A stretch of 46,863 bases of DNA from Ralstonia sp. SET104. Its GTDB lineage: Bacteria; Pseudomonadota; Gammaproteobacteria; Burkholderiales; Burkholderiaceae. The first letter of the stretch is position 1, and the number at the start of each line of letters is the position of its first letter. The notes under the pieces were generated by a model. It was not told the DNA's origin. It worked only from the letters and a program-made list of their open reading frames with translations, and made no database searches. Both the position numbers and the translations under genes were made by a program. Of this stretch, positions 15,653 to 23,684 are shown piece by piece. The DNA is taken from contig NZ_BHVX01000025.1 of NCBI RefSeq assembly GCF_003851545.1, positions 1-46,863 of the forward strand. The letters are read 5' to 3'.

Positions 15653-16525
15653 ATGTCTCGAATCGTCTTCCTGAACGGCCAATACGTGCCGGCTGCTGAA
15701 GCCACCATCTCCATCATGGACCGTGGCTTCACGTTTGCCGATGGCATCTACGAAGTGACCGCCGTGGCGCGTGGCAAGCTCATCGACAGCGACGCGCACC
15801 TCGCGCGCCTGTCGCGCTCGCTATCCGAGATCGGCATCGAAAACCCTTATACCGAAGCCGAATGGACGCGTGTGTGCGAAGCGCTGGTGGCGCAGAACGA
15901 GCTGGAAGAGGGCGTCGTCTACATGCAAGTCACGCGCGGCGTGGCTGAGCGCGATTTCGGCATTCCCGCAGACATCACGCCCACTGCCGTGGCGTTCACG
16001 CAGGTCAAGACCATCGTCAACAGCCCGCTGGCGCGCAAGGGCGCAACCGTGGTGACGGTGCCCGACCTGCGCTGGAAGCGCTGCGACATCAAGAGCGTTG
16101 GCTTGCTGCCGCAGGTGATGGCCAAGCAGATCGCCGCCCGCGCTGGGGCTCACGAAGCCTGGATGACCGACGGCGACCGCGTGACCGAAGGCGCGTCGTC
16201 CACCGCGTTCATCATCACCGCCGACAAGCGTTTGATCACGCGGCCGTTGTCCAACGCTGTGCTGCCGGGCATCACGCGCGTATCGATCCTGGCGCTGGCG
16301 CGCGAACATGGCCTGACGCTGGAGGAACGCACCTTTACCGTGCAGGAAGCCCAGCAAGCCGCTGAGGCGTTCTACACGAGCGCATCGACGTTCGTCATGC
16401 CGGTGGCATCCATCGACGGCGTGAAGGTCGGCAATGGCGAGCCGGGCCCGCTTACGCAGGCGCTGCGCACTCTGTACCTGCGCTTTGCTGGCGTGGATGC
16501 CGCAGAGCCCGCGGATCAGATGTGA
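15653..16525 (+). CDS. dat: D-amino-acid transaminase (class IV aminotransferase)
   Basis: The 290-residue PLP enzyme belongs to fold type IV. Its N-terminal FLNGQYVPAAEATISIMDRGFTFADGIYEV segment is diagnostic of the D-alanine/branched-chain aminotransferase group. The Schiff-base lysine is Lys147 in KRCDIKSVGLLP, and GDRVTEGASSTAFI contains the usual Glu that holds the pyridine nitrogen. It probably converts D-alanine and 2-oxoglutarate to pyruvate and D-glutamate, although class IV enzymes are easily misassigned. The ATG at 15653 has no strong ribosome-binding site. The frame is open upstream without homology. It stands alone, divergent from the broken GNAT gene. Confidence 0.88.
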   Translation: MSRIVFLNGQYVPAAEATISIMDRGFTFADGIYEVTAVARGKLIDSDAHLARLSRSLSEIGIENPYTEAEWTRVCEALVAQNELEEGVVYMQVTRGVAERDFGIPADITPTAVAFTQVKTIVNSPLARKGATVVTVPDLRWKRCDIKSVGLLPQVMAKQIAARAGAHEAWMTDGDRVTEGASSTAFIITADKRLITRPLSNAVLPGITRVSILALAREHGLTLEERTFTVQEAQQAAEAFYTSASTFVMPVASIDGVKVGNGEPGPLTQALRTLYLRFAGVDAAEPADQM

Positions 16526-16590
16526 CCAAAGCGGTTTCGCCAGCGCGGTAGAATCGCTCGCTAAGTTTTTGCAGCAAGGCGAGATATCCA

Positions 16591-17148
16591 ATGAAAACAG
16601 GAGGCTGGCGCTGGCAAAGCGCCATCGCGGCGACCGCTCTGGTTGCTGCGCAGTGGGCAGCGATGCCCGCGTTCGCGCAAACCGTATTGCCGTCGGCCGC
16701 TACGCCGTCGGCGGTTGTGCCGGGAGTTTCCGCGGGCAATGCGTCCCCGGCGCCTGAATCCGCCAGTACTGGTTCGCGCTGGCGCCGGTTCGAGAGCATC
16801 AACGGCATCGTGTCGTATATCGACCGGCAATCGGTCAAACCACAGCCAAGCGCTGAGGCGGATGCCGATACGCACACCGTGCACTTCCGGCTGCTGCGCA
16901 ACGTGCTGCCCGATTTCACGATCAAGACAGCAGACGGCCAGCCGATCCGCTCGTCGGTCAAGCAGGTGGTGCTCGATTGCGCGCGACATAGCTACACGGT
17001 CATTGCGCAAACGCTCTATCGCGCACGCAACGCGACGGGCGCGCCGCTTTATCAGATCCGCTACGGCGATGAAGCGCCAAGCCGTTCGCTGCGCGAAGGC
17101 AGCGTATTCGAGTGGATTGCAGGCCGCTTTTGCGGTGCGGGCCACTAA
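16591..17148 (+). CDS. Secreted protein, surface-adhesin E-like domain
   Basis: The 185-residue product has a signal peptide ending near AMPAFA (residue about 29) and a Pro/Ser/Ala-rich linker. The mature domain starts WRRFESINGIVSYIDRQSVK and contains VHFRLLRN, SVKQVVLDC and EWIAGRFC. The W...YID..S...V...LRN...DC pattern resembles the short domain that databases call surface-adhesin protein E, common in beta- and gammaproteobacteria. Two Cys residues in the mature part (near the DC and RFC motifs) could form a disulfide. Function is unknown; periplasmic or outer-membrane location is inferred from the signal peptide. Confidence 0.65.
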   Translation: MKTGGWRWQSAIAATALVAAQWAAMPAFAQTVLPSAATPSAVVPGVSAGNASPAPESASTGSRWRRFESINGIVSYIDRQSVKPQPSAEADADTHTVHFRLLRNVLPDFTIKTADGQPIRSSVKQVVLDCARHSYTVIAQTLYRARNATGAPLYQIRYGDEAPSRSLREGSVFEWIAGRFCGAGH

Positions 17149-17163
17149 CGTTCTGGCTGGCAA

Positions 17164-17183
17164 GGGCGGTATAAACGCCGCCC
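17164..17183. terminator. Candidate hairpin between convergent genes
   Basis: GGGCGG (17164-17169) and CCGCCC (17178-17183) form a GC-rich stem with an eight-base loop between the ends of two convergent genes. No T-run follows on either strand, so confidence as a terminator is limited. Confidence 0.4.
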
Positions 17184-17191
17184 TGGCGTGC

Positions 17192-17428
17192 TCAGATTGG
17201 CGCGGCTTCCCGACTGTTGCTTCCGTTCTCGCTTCTGTTCTCGCTTTCCTCGCGACCTCGCGCGTAAGGCTGCCGTTCCTGCTCAAGCTCGGGATACCGG
17301 CGTGAAGCGAAGCCCATGGCGGCTTCGTACGAGCCAAACTGGTTCGATTCGGCGGCCACGCCATCATTGACCAGGATTGCGTACCACTTCCCGTATAGCG
17401 GGCCGTACACCACGACCTTGCTTTTCAT
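17192..17428 (-). CDS. Small uncharacterised cytoplasmic protein
   Basis: The 78-residue protein starts MKSKVVVYGPLYGKWYAIL and has a folded-looking N-terminal half (VNDGVAAESNQFGSYEAAMGFASRRYPE). A charged, low-complexity tail rich in Glu, Arg, Asn and Ser follows. AGGGA precedes the ATG at 17428. I do not recognise a family. The GSYEAAMGFASRR segment could be a helix in a SPOR-like or CV_2116-like small domain, but this is only an impression. It is convergent with the secreted protein upstream. Confidence 0.55.
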   Translation of the reverse strand: MKSKVVVYGPLYGKWYAILVNDGVAAESNQFGSYEAAMGFASRRYPELEQERQPYARGREESENRSENGSNSREAAPI

Positions 17429-17600
17429 TGTCTTGTCCCTGTTTCTTGTATCGATTGCCGGCGGCGCGGTTTGCGCGCAGCGGCGGCTCGAGCCGTCCGG
17501 GCGCCAGGTCATGGCGCGCCGTCAGCGTTGTGGCTGACGATGATTGCAGGTGTGCTGCGCGCGCGTCAACGTTTGCGTTGGGCGCAATGCTCTAGTGGCG

Positions 17601-18575
17601 TCAAGCCCGCGCCAGCGTGCCGGCCACGCGGGCTCGCCGCAGTTCGGCCGGTTCGTGGCCTGATTCGACGTAATCTGCAAAGCGGCGGATGCAGTCCGCC
17701 ACCCAGTCGGGGTGACGCAGGGGCAGCCAGTGGCCCGCGTCGATCTCGTGGCGCCAGTAGTGAGGCACCCACGCTTCAATCGCGTGCGTGACGGCGGGGC
17801 TCACGTAGCGGTCTCGCGTCGGCACGATTAACTGCACCGGTGCATGCGGTGCGCGTGCCTGCGGGCGCGCGAGGCGCTCGCGAAAATTCGCGCGATACAT
17901 CCGCAGGCCGTTGCAGGCATCGCGCACCAGCGTCGGCCGTTGGGCTTCGATGCGAACGCCCTCTGTCTTGTGCAACCACCACGGCCAGGCCCGTGCCACC
18001 CACAGCCGCCACGACCATTCCGGCACCAGCGGCAGGTGAAAGTACCCCACGTACCACGATTGCAGCCGCTGCTTCCACACGGCGCGCTGGGCGGCCCATG
18101 TGCCAGCACCGAGCTGCATGCGCATCCAATGGCCGACGTGGTCCAGGCACGGGCCCGAGATCGACGTGTATGACGCAATGCGCCCGCGCAGCCGCTCAGT
18201 CGTCACTGATTCCCAGCTATGGATGGAACCCCAGTCATGCCCGACCAGGTGGAAGCACTCGTCGGGCAGCAGTGCATTGGCCACGGCGGCAAGGTCGTCG
18301 GCGAATTGGGAGATGCGGTAACCGGTGGTGTCAGCCGGAGCGTCTGACAGGCCAGCGCCGCGCACGTCAAAGGTCAGGACGCGGCGGTTGCGTGATAGCG
18401 CATCACGCACACCATGCCAGACGGAACTGTCGTCCGGATACCCGTGCACGAGAACGATTGCAGGTGCGTGCTGCGCGGAATGGTCGGCGGGCTGGATCAG
18501 GCGCGCATGCAGGCGAACGCCGCCTGAGCGCACAACATGGGATGACTGCTGGACGACGGCGGCAGGTGCGGGCAT
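17601..18575 (-). CDS. Alpha/beta hydrolase, epoxide-hydrolase-like
   Basis: The 324-residue protein has the alpha/beta-hydrolase order of motifs. The oxyanion loop is LVHGYPDDSSVW and the nucleophile elbow is VGHDWGS, with Asp114 where esterases have Ser. The late acid is in PTRDRYVSP and the catalytic His in DAGHWLPLRHPD. An Asp nucleophile followed by Trp is typical of epoxide hydrolases and haloalkane dehalogenases. In this family the domain often occurs fused to a short-chain dehydrogenase; here it is free-standing. The start at 18575 follows GGAG; an alternative lies at 18620. It diverges from the di-haem peroxidase gene. Confidence 0.8.
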   Translation of the reverse strand: MPAPAAVVQQSSHVVRSGGVRLHARLIQPADHSAQHAPAIVLVHGYPDDSSVWHGVRDALSRNRRVLTFDVRGAGLSDAPADTTGYRISQFADDLAAVANALLPDECFHLVGHDWGSIHSWESVTTERLRGRIASYTSISGPCLDHVGHWMRMQLGAGTWAAQRAVWKQRLQSWYVGYFHLPLVPEWSWRLWVARAWPWWLHKTEGVRIEAQRPTLVRDACNGLRMYRANFRERLARPQARAPHAPVQLIVPTRDRYVSPAVTHAIEAWVPHYWRHEIDAGHWLPLRHPDWVADCIRRFADYVESGHEPAELRRARVAGTLARA

Positions 18576-18720
18576 CGGGAGGGCTCCATGTCGATCAAGA
18601 GTGACATTGATCGATGGCATGGTAGGCGCCTCGCTGGGCGTTTGACAATGCGCAACTTTCCTAACGCTGTGTGTCCCCGTCGCAACAAATCTCGTGCTTT
18701 CCCTGAGCAATTTCCATAGA

Positions 18721-18752
18721 ATGCGAACGCGAATTGTTCCTATTACCATTAA
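18721..18752 (+). promoter_or_regulatory. Fur-box-like sequence upstream of the redox island
   Basis: GCGAATTGTTCCTATTACC (18729-18747) within an AT-rich patch looks like the GCGAATnnTTCTCATT form of Fur sites seen ahead of iron-uptake genes in this class. The match to the 19-bp GATAATGATAATCATTATC consensus is only partial: one hexamer fits well (GGTAAT on the other strand). It sits 44 bases before the first gene of the island. Iron control is therefore suggested but unproven. Confidence 0.35.
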
Positions 18753-18795
18753 TTGAGCCGTCCGAGCAGGCGAAAAGACTGTCGGCATCAGGGAA

Positions 18796-20211
18796 ATGCA
18801 AGAAAAAGAACAGAAAGGGGGCGGCGTGTGCGCGCGTTTGCTTGTGCGTACGTCGATGCGCGCGGTGTGGCTGGTGGTTTCGGCCACCCTGGTAGCGGCC
18901 TGCGGGGGAGGCGACGGCGGCAGCAGCACGTCAACAACGGCATCGACTGCGACCAATACGCTGTCGCCGATGGCGCAGGTGGGCAAGCAGATCTTTTTCG
19001 ATCAGACGCTCTCGGCATCGGGCAAGCAGTCTTGCGCGTCGTGCCATGACCCGGCGCGCGGGTTTACCGATCCGAACAACCTTGCGGTGTCGATTGGCGG
19101 GCCGAATTCCAACCTGCCGGGCCTGCGCAATGCGCCGTCGCTGAACTACGCGTCATACACGCCGAACTTCAAGATCGACGGCACGGGCAAGGCCTCTGGC
19201 GGATTCTTCCGCGATGGCCGTTCGCCATCGTTGGCGGATCAGGCGCAGCAGCCGTTCACCAACGAATTTGAGATGGCCAATGCATCGGCCGACGACGTGT
19301 TGAAGACGCTGCTCACGCGCCCATACCTCGATCAGTTCACGGCGGTATTTACCAAGGCTGGCATCCAGGACAGTGCGACCGCCATGCAGAGCATCGGCCG
19401 CGCGCTGGCCGCCTTCCAGTCTGAAGACCCGAGCTTTCACACATTCGACAGCAAGTACGACGCGTACCTGGCCGGCAAGGCCACGCTGGCCGACGCGGAG
19501 ATGCGCGGCCTGCTGCTGTTCAACAACCCAACCAAAGGCAATTGCACCGCGTGCCACGTGTCGTCGCGCACGGGCAGCACGCCTGCGCTGTTCACCGATT
19601 TCACGTACGACAACGTCGGCATCCCGCGCAACTGGGGCATTGCCGCCAACCTGGAAGGCACGACGCTGCCCTATGTGCCGAAGAACGGTGCTGCGCTCGG
19701 TGCGCCCAACTACAGCTACTACGACCTGGGTATCTGCGGCCCGCTGCGCACGGACTTCCGCGTGGGCGGCTCGACGTGCGGCAAGTTCAAGGTGCCGACG
19801 CTGCGCAACATTGCGCTCACGCCGCCGTACTTCCACAACGGCGTGTTCCAGACGCTGGACCAAGTGGTGGCGTGGTACGTCACGCGCGATACGCAGCCTG
19901 ATCGCTGGTACGTCAAGGCTGACGGCACACCGGATGTCCCGTACAACGATCTGCCCGTTGCCTTCGATGGCAACGTGAATGTGGCCGAGGTGCCATACAA
20001 CCCCGCCGCGGCACCGTCGATGACGAACCAGGAGATGAGCGATCTCGTGCATTTTCTGTGCACGCTTACCGATGGGTTTGATCCGGCCAATCCGTCGGCC
20101 TATCGCGTGCCGGCGCAATGCGGCTCCACTGAAGCCAGCGTGGGCGCCGCCCGTATCCAGACCGTTTCTGCCGGCGCAGCCACGCTGGGCAAGACGGCAA
20201 GCAGCCAATAA
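18796..20211 (+). CDS. Di-haem cytochrome c peroxidase-family lipoprotein (MauG/CcpA-like)
   Basis: The protein has two c-type haem motifs, CASCH (Cys80, Cys83, His84) and CTACH (Cys250, Cys253, His254). The spacing and surrounding segments (GKQIFFDQTLSASGKQSC, RDGRSPSLADQA, NNPTKGNCTACH, KVPTLRNIALTPPYFHNG) are those of the CcpA/MauG superfamily. A lipobox LVAAC with Cys36, followed by GGGDGGSS, predicts a lipid-anchored periplasmic protein. The start may be 18796 or Met21 at 18856, which would give a normal-length lipoprotein signal. It could reduce peroxide or oxidise a protein or metal partner. It is the first gene of a group with a porin, an FMN-binding protein, ApbE and a membrane haem-type protein. 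Confidence 0.88.
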   Translation: MQEKEQKGGGVCARLLVRTSMRAVWLVVSATLVAACGGGDGGSSTSTTASTATNTLSPMAQVGKQIFFDQTLSASGKQSCASCHDPARGFTDPNNLAVSIGGPNSNLPGLRNAPSLNYASYTPNFKIDGTGKASGGFFRDGRSPSLADQAQQPFTNEFEMANASADDVLKTLLTRPYLDQFTAVFTKAGIQDSATAMQSIGRALAAFQSEDPSFHTFDSKYDAYLAGKATLADAEMRGLLLFNNPTKGNCTACHVSSRTGSTPALFTDFTYDNVGIPRNWGIAANLEGTTLPYVPKNGAALGAPNYSYYDLGICGPLRTDFRVGGSTCGKFKVPTLRNIALTPPYFHNGVFQTLDQVVAWYVTRDTQPDRWYVKADGTPDVPYNDLPVAFDGNVNVAEVPYNPAAAPSMTNQEMSDLVHFLCTLTDGFDPANPSAYRVPAQCGSTEASVGAARIQTVSAGAATLGKTASSQ

Positions 20212-20252
20212 ACCGATTCAAAGTTCAAAGCAAAACCAGGGAGCGTCACAGC

Positions 20253-21629
20253 ATGAAACGAACCGCATTGTCGGCCGCCGCAGCCATCGCGCTGATGGGG
20301 GCTGGCGCAGCCAACGCCGCCACCACGGCGCAACTCGAACACAAGCTCGATGCGATGGCCGCGCAGATTGAAGCGCTCAAAGCCGAACTGAAGGAAGTCA
20401 AGACGCAGAACGCGACGCTCGCCACGCAGCAGCAGACGCAAGCGAAAGCCCAGGCCCAGCAAACGGCCGCCCTGCAAGACGTGCAGCAGACCGTGCAGAC
20501 GGCGCAGATCGCTTCGTCCAAGCCGTCGCCGCTGGACAACCTCACGCTGTGGGGTTACGGCGAGGTCAACTACAGCCGCCCGACCCGTCGCTCCGAAGAC
20601 ACCAAGATGGACCTGTCGCGCGCCGTGTTCGGCATTGGCTACAAGTTCAACGACAAGACGCGCTTCAATTCGGAGTTTGAAGTTGAGCATGCGATTGCAT
20701 CGTCGTCCGATTCGGGCGAGTTTGAGGTCGAGCAGTTCTACATCGACCACAAGCTGACCGAGAAGATCGGCTTGAACGCGGGCCTGTTCCTGATCCCGGC
20801 GGGCTTCATCAACCGCAACCACGAGCCGACCAACTACTACGGCGTGCATCGCAATTTTGTTGAAACGCTGATCATTCCGAGCACGTGGCGTGAGGGTGGT
20901 CTCTCGTTGTATGGCGATACCGACTTCGGCCTGAACTGGAACGTGGGCCTGACCACCGGCCTGAACCTGGCCAAGTGGAGCTTCAACCCGGAGAACCCGC
21001 TATTCAACTCCGCGCTGGAGATGCAGAACAATGGTGCGGGCCCGCTGCAGCAGACCCACCAGGAGCTGGGGCTGGCAAACGCGAAGAACCTGTCGCAGTA
21101 CGTGGCGCTCAATTACACCGGTATTTCGGGCCTGACACTCGGCGGCTCGGTTTTCACGGGCAAGAGCAGCCGTGCGCGCACCGACGCGCCGCTGCCGGAG
21201 CAACGCGCAACGCTGTATGAAGCGCACGCCCGATGGACCCCGGGCAAGTGGGATCTGTCTGCGCTGTATGCACGCGGCACGCTCAGCAACACCGCCGCTG
21301 CCAACCAGTTGAACCCGGGCGCAGCCAACCCGATGCCATCGGCGTTCTATGGCTGGTACATGCAAGCCGCTTACAACATCTGGCAGAAGGGCGATTACCG
21401 CCTCGCACCGTTCGTCCGCTACGAGCGCTACAACATGGCCGAGAAGTACGAAGGTCTGGCGCCGGGCTTTGCCTCGCCGTCGGGCTGGCCCCTGCTGGCC
21501 GACACGGTGTACACCATCGGCGCGAACTTCTACCTGAACCCGAACGTGGTGTTCAAGATCGACTACCAGCGCTTCAAGCAGAACCGCGATTTCTCGCGGG
21601 TTGATCTGGGCTTGGGCGTCTCGTTCTAA
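20253..21629 (+). CDS. Outer-membrane porin with N-terminal coiled coil (OprO/OprP-like)
   Basis: The 458-residue protein has a signal peptide (cleavage near GAANA, residue 22) and a heptad-rich coiled coil (AQLEHKLDAMAAQIEALKAE, then Gln-rich to about residue 85). A beta-barrel starts LTLWGYGEVNYS and ends in the porin-type terminal phenylalanine (VDLGLGVSF). Segments such as FNSEFEVEHA, VEQFYIDHKL and NAGLFLIPAGFINRNHEP resemble phosphate-selective-type porins. It is 41 bases downstream of the di-haem peroxidase gene with AGGGAG before the ATG, so the two are probably co-transcribed. It may let a specific anion or metal complex reach the periplasmic redox proteins encoded beside it. Confidence 0.8.
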   Translation: MKRTALSAAAAIALMGAGAANAATTAQLEHKLDAMAAQIEALKAELKEVKTQNATLATQQQTQAKAQAQQTAALQDVQQTVQTAQIASSKPSPLDNLTLWGYGEVNYSRPTRRSEDTKMDLSRAVFGIGYKFNDKTRFNSEFEVEHAIASSSDSGEFEVEQFYIDHKLTEKIGLNAGLFLIPAGFINRNHEPTNYYGVHRNFVETLIIPSTWREGGLSLYGDTDFGLNWNVGLTTGLNLAKWSFNPENPLFNSALEMQNNGAGPLQQTHQELGLANAKNLSQYVALNYTGISGLTLGGSVFTGKSSRARTDAPLPEQRATLYEAHARWTPGKWDLSALYARGTLSNTAAANQLNPGAANPMPSAFYGWYMQAAYNIWQKGDYRLAPFVRYERYNMAEKYEGLAPGFASPSGWPLLADTVYTIGANFYLNPNVVFKIDYQRFKQNRDFSRVDLGLGVSF

Positions 21630-21672
21630 GAACCTGCTCGCGATCCTGCTGTGCGGCTCGATCTTGACCCTG

Positions 21673-21705
21673 CCAGGCTCGCCGTGCCTATGTACGGCTG
21701 CCTGG
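21673..21705 (+). terminator. Strong bipartite hairpin after the porin gene
   Basis: CCAGGC (21673-21678) pairs with GCCTGG (21700-21705), and GCCGT (21681-21685) with ACGGC (21694-21698), giving an eleven-pair interrupted stem 44 bases after the porin stop. No T-run follows. It may mark an mRNA end or processing site that separates the porin from the FMN-binding gene. Confidence 0.45.
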
Positions 21706-21806
21706 TGGGCAAACTCGTCGGGCCAACCTTGGGCCGCTCGCTACGGATCGTGAACGGGTTCCAGGCTGTACCGATTCAATGAAATGAACCGAAGGAGGCG
21801 CAAGCC

Positions 21807-22367
21807 ATGCGTTACCAGCCAGTGCCCATCGTTCTCGTGTGTGCAGCCGCCGTGGGCGCACCGGGTGCCGTTATCACGCAGGCTTTTGCAGCCGACTATA
21901 TGACTGCTGCCGAGGCCCAGAAGGCGATGTTTCCCGAGGCCACCAGCTTCGAGCCGGTGCTGCTCACGTTGTCGGCCGACCAGCTCAAACAGTTGGCCGA
22001 TCGTGCTGGCGGTGCGGCCAAGCCGGGTGCCTGGCGCGCGTGGCAAGCCAGGCAGGGTGACAAGACACTCGGGTACGTTGTCACCGATGCCGTCATCGGG
22101 AAGTTCGAGCTGATCAACTACGCCGTCGGCTTGAACGCGGCGGGCGAGATCAGCGGCGTCGAGATCCTCTCCTATCGCGAAAGCCACGGCTATGAAGTTC
22201 GCAACAAGCCGTGGCGCGCACAGTTCCTGGGCAAGTCGGCCAAGTCGGCGCTGCGCGTGGGGGATGACATCAACAACATCAGCGGGGCAACGCTGTCATG
22301 CACGCACCTGACCGATGGCATCCGCCGCATTGCGGCGATGGCGCAACTGGCGCTCGTCAAGCACTGA
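21807..22367 (+). CDS. Exported FMN-binding protein with a covalent flavinylation motif
   Basis: The 186-residue protein has a signal peptide (to about FAA, residue 29) and an FMN_bind domain. The domain contains LGYVVTDAVIGKFELINYAV, GEISGVEILSYRESHGYEV and the motif NNISGATLSCTHL. In NqrC and RnfG relatives the SGAT threonine (Thr162 here) carries FMN through a phosphoester bond made by ApbE. The very next gene is apbE, overlapping by one base, which strongly supports covalent flavinylation in the periplasm. A strong AAGGAGG precedes the ATG. It probably passes electrons between the inner membrane and a periplasmic acceptor. Confidence 0.88.
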   Translation: MRYQPVPIVLVCAAAVGAPGAVITQAFAADYMTAAEAQKAMFPEATSFEPVLLTLSADQLKQLADRAGGAAKPGAWRAWQARQGDKTLGYVVTDAVIGKFELINYAVGLNAAGEISGVEILSYRESHGYEVRNKPWRAQFLGKSAKSALRVGDDINNISGATLSCTHLTDGIRRIAAMAQLALVKH

Positions 22368-23146
22368 TGCCGGTCGTCTGCCGGCGCGCGCGTCCGCTGC
22401 TCGGCACGCTGGTCGATGTGCAGGCCGAAGGGCCCGATGCCGCGGCGGCGGTCGCGGCGGCGTTTGATGAGATTGCCGCCGTGCATGCGCTGTTGAGCTT
22501 TCACGCGCCGAGCAGCGAGTTACAGGCAATCAACCGCGCTGTACCGGGCGCGCGATTGAATGTCGATCGCCGCACGCTTGCCGTCTTGCGCGTGGCGGCC
22601 ACGCTGCATGCCGAGTCGGCGCGTGCCTTCGATTGCCGTGTCGGCAACGCCGAGGATCTGGCCGATACGCGCTTTCCTGTGGCCTTCGACGGCGATGTCC
22701 TTCTCAAGCAGACCCGCGCGTCGATGGATCTGGGTGGCATTGCTAAAGGCTATGCCGTCGATTGCGCCGTCGAGGCAATGCGCGCGCATGCGATCGGGCG
22801 TGCCGTCGTCAACGCGGGTGGCGACTTGCGCCACCACGGCGTGCAACCGATGACCGTGCAGGTGCGCGACACGCGCAACGCGGCGCGGATCGCCGCAACG
22901 GTTCGGCTCGACAATGCCGCGCTCGCCAGTTCAACCGCGGGTGGGTTGGGCGCCGTTGCAGATGGCGCGTCACGCATTCACGGTGCAGACCGGGTTGCGC
23001 TGCCTGCATGGGCAGGCGCCACGGTGCAGGCACCCATCTGCATGCTGGCCGATGCACTGACCAAGATCGTGCTCGCCACAGGCAATGCCGCGCATCCGTT
23101 GCTTGGCCGCTACAAAGCGACGGTGGCCGTATACTCGCCGGGTTGA
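22367..23146 (+). CDS. apbE: FAD:protein FMN transferase
   Basis: ApbE transfers FMN from FAD to a Thr or Ser of an exported acceptor. The 259-residue protein has the family's GTLVDVQ start, the DLGGIAKGYAVD motif, NAGGDLRHHG and the C-terminal ADALTKIVLATG motif that binds Mg/FAD. It is short for the family (about 300-350 is usual) and shows no obvious signal peptide from the ATG at 22367, so its compartment is uncertain. The start overlaps the stop of the FMN-binding gene (TGATG), which implies translational coupling between enzyme and substrate. Confidence 0.9.
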   Translation: MPVVCRRARPLLGTLVDVQAEGPDAAAAVAAAFDEIAAVHALLSFHAPSSELQAINRAVPGARLNVDRRTLAVLRVAATLHAESARAFDCRVGNAEDLADTRFPVAFDGDVLLKQTRASMDLGGIAKGYAVDCAVEAMRAHAIGRAVVNAGGDLRHHGVQPMTVQVRDTRNAARIAATVRLDNAALASSTAGGLGAVADGASRIHGADRVALPAWAGATVQAPICMLADALTKIVLATGNAAHPLLGRYKATVAVYSPG

Positions 23147-23179
23147 TATTCGCCGATTCATCGGTTTTCCCTGCACGTC

Positions 23180-23668
23180 ATGTCCGCTCCTCCTCGTTTT
23201 TCGCATCATCTGCGCGAAAGCGCCTTCCGCCTGAGCCGCCGCCGGCGCTGGATGGTGTATGGCGTGTTTGCAGCGCTGCTGGTGACGGGCCTGATCTGGC
23301 TGGCGCTGCATTTTCTGGACGATGGCAGCGAGAGTGGCACGCAGGTGCTGGCGTGGAGCATGAAGGTGCACGGCGCGGCTGCCATGGCGGGTTTGTACCT
23401 GTTTGGCATGCTGTGGGGGCCGCATATCCGCAACGCGTGGGTGCGGCGGCGCAATCGCGCGGCGGGCGCAGTGTTTGGCACGCTGACGGCGGTGCTTGTG
23501 GCGACCGGCTACGCGCTGTATTACGTCAACGGCGAATTGCCGCGCCAGAGTGCAGAGATCCTGCACTGGCTGGCAGGCGTGACAGTGTGCATCGCCCTGT
23601 GGGTGCACATCGCGATCGGGCGCAGGAAGCGCAAGGCTTCATCGACCCCCGCGACGTTCCAGATGTGA
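23180..23668 (+). CDS. Four-helix His-rich inner-membrane protein (cytochrome b561/DUF4405-like)
   Basis: The 162-residue protein has a basic N-terminus, four predicted membrane spans (about 24-45, 61-80, 95-117 and 125-146) and a basic C-terminus. His44, His64, His129 and His143 lie in or at the ends of the helices, as in small b-type cytochromes. It follows apbE by 33 bases. Its likely job is to bring quinol or other membrane electrons to the covalently flavinylated FMN protein. No family name can be assigned with certainty. It ends 16 bases before the convergent LysR gene. Confidence 0.65.
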   Translation: MSAPPRFSHHLRESAFRLSRRRRWMVYGVFAALLVTGLIWLALHFLDDGSESGTQVLAWSMKVHGAAAMAGLYLFGMLWGPHIRNAWVRRRNRAAGAVFGTLTAVLVATGYALYYVNGELPRQSAEILHWLAGVTVCIALWVHIAIGRRKRKASSTPATFQM

Positions 23669-23684
23669 GGATCGGACGGGCGGC

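Noticed and set aside
16534-16554. Promoter with TAGAAT as -10 before the surface-adhesin-like gene
   Set aside because: No -35 element at the right spacing could be found.
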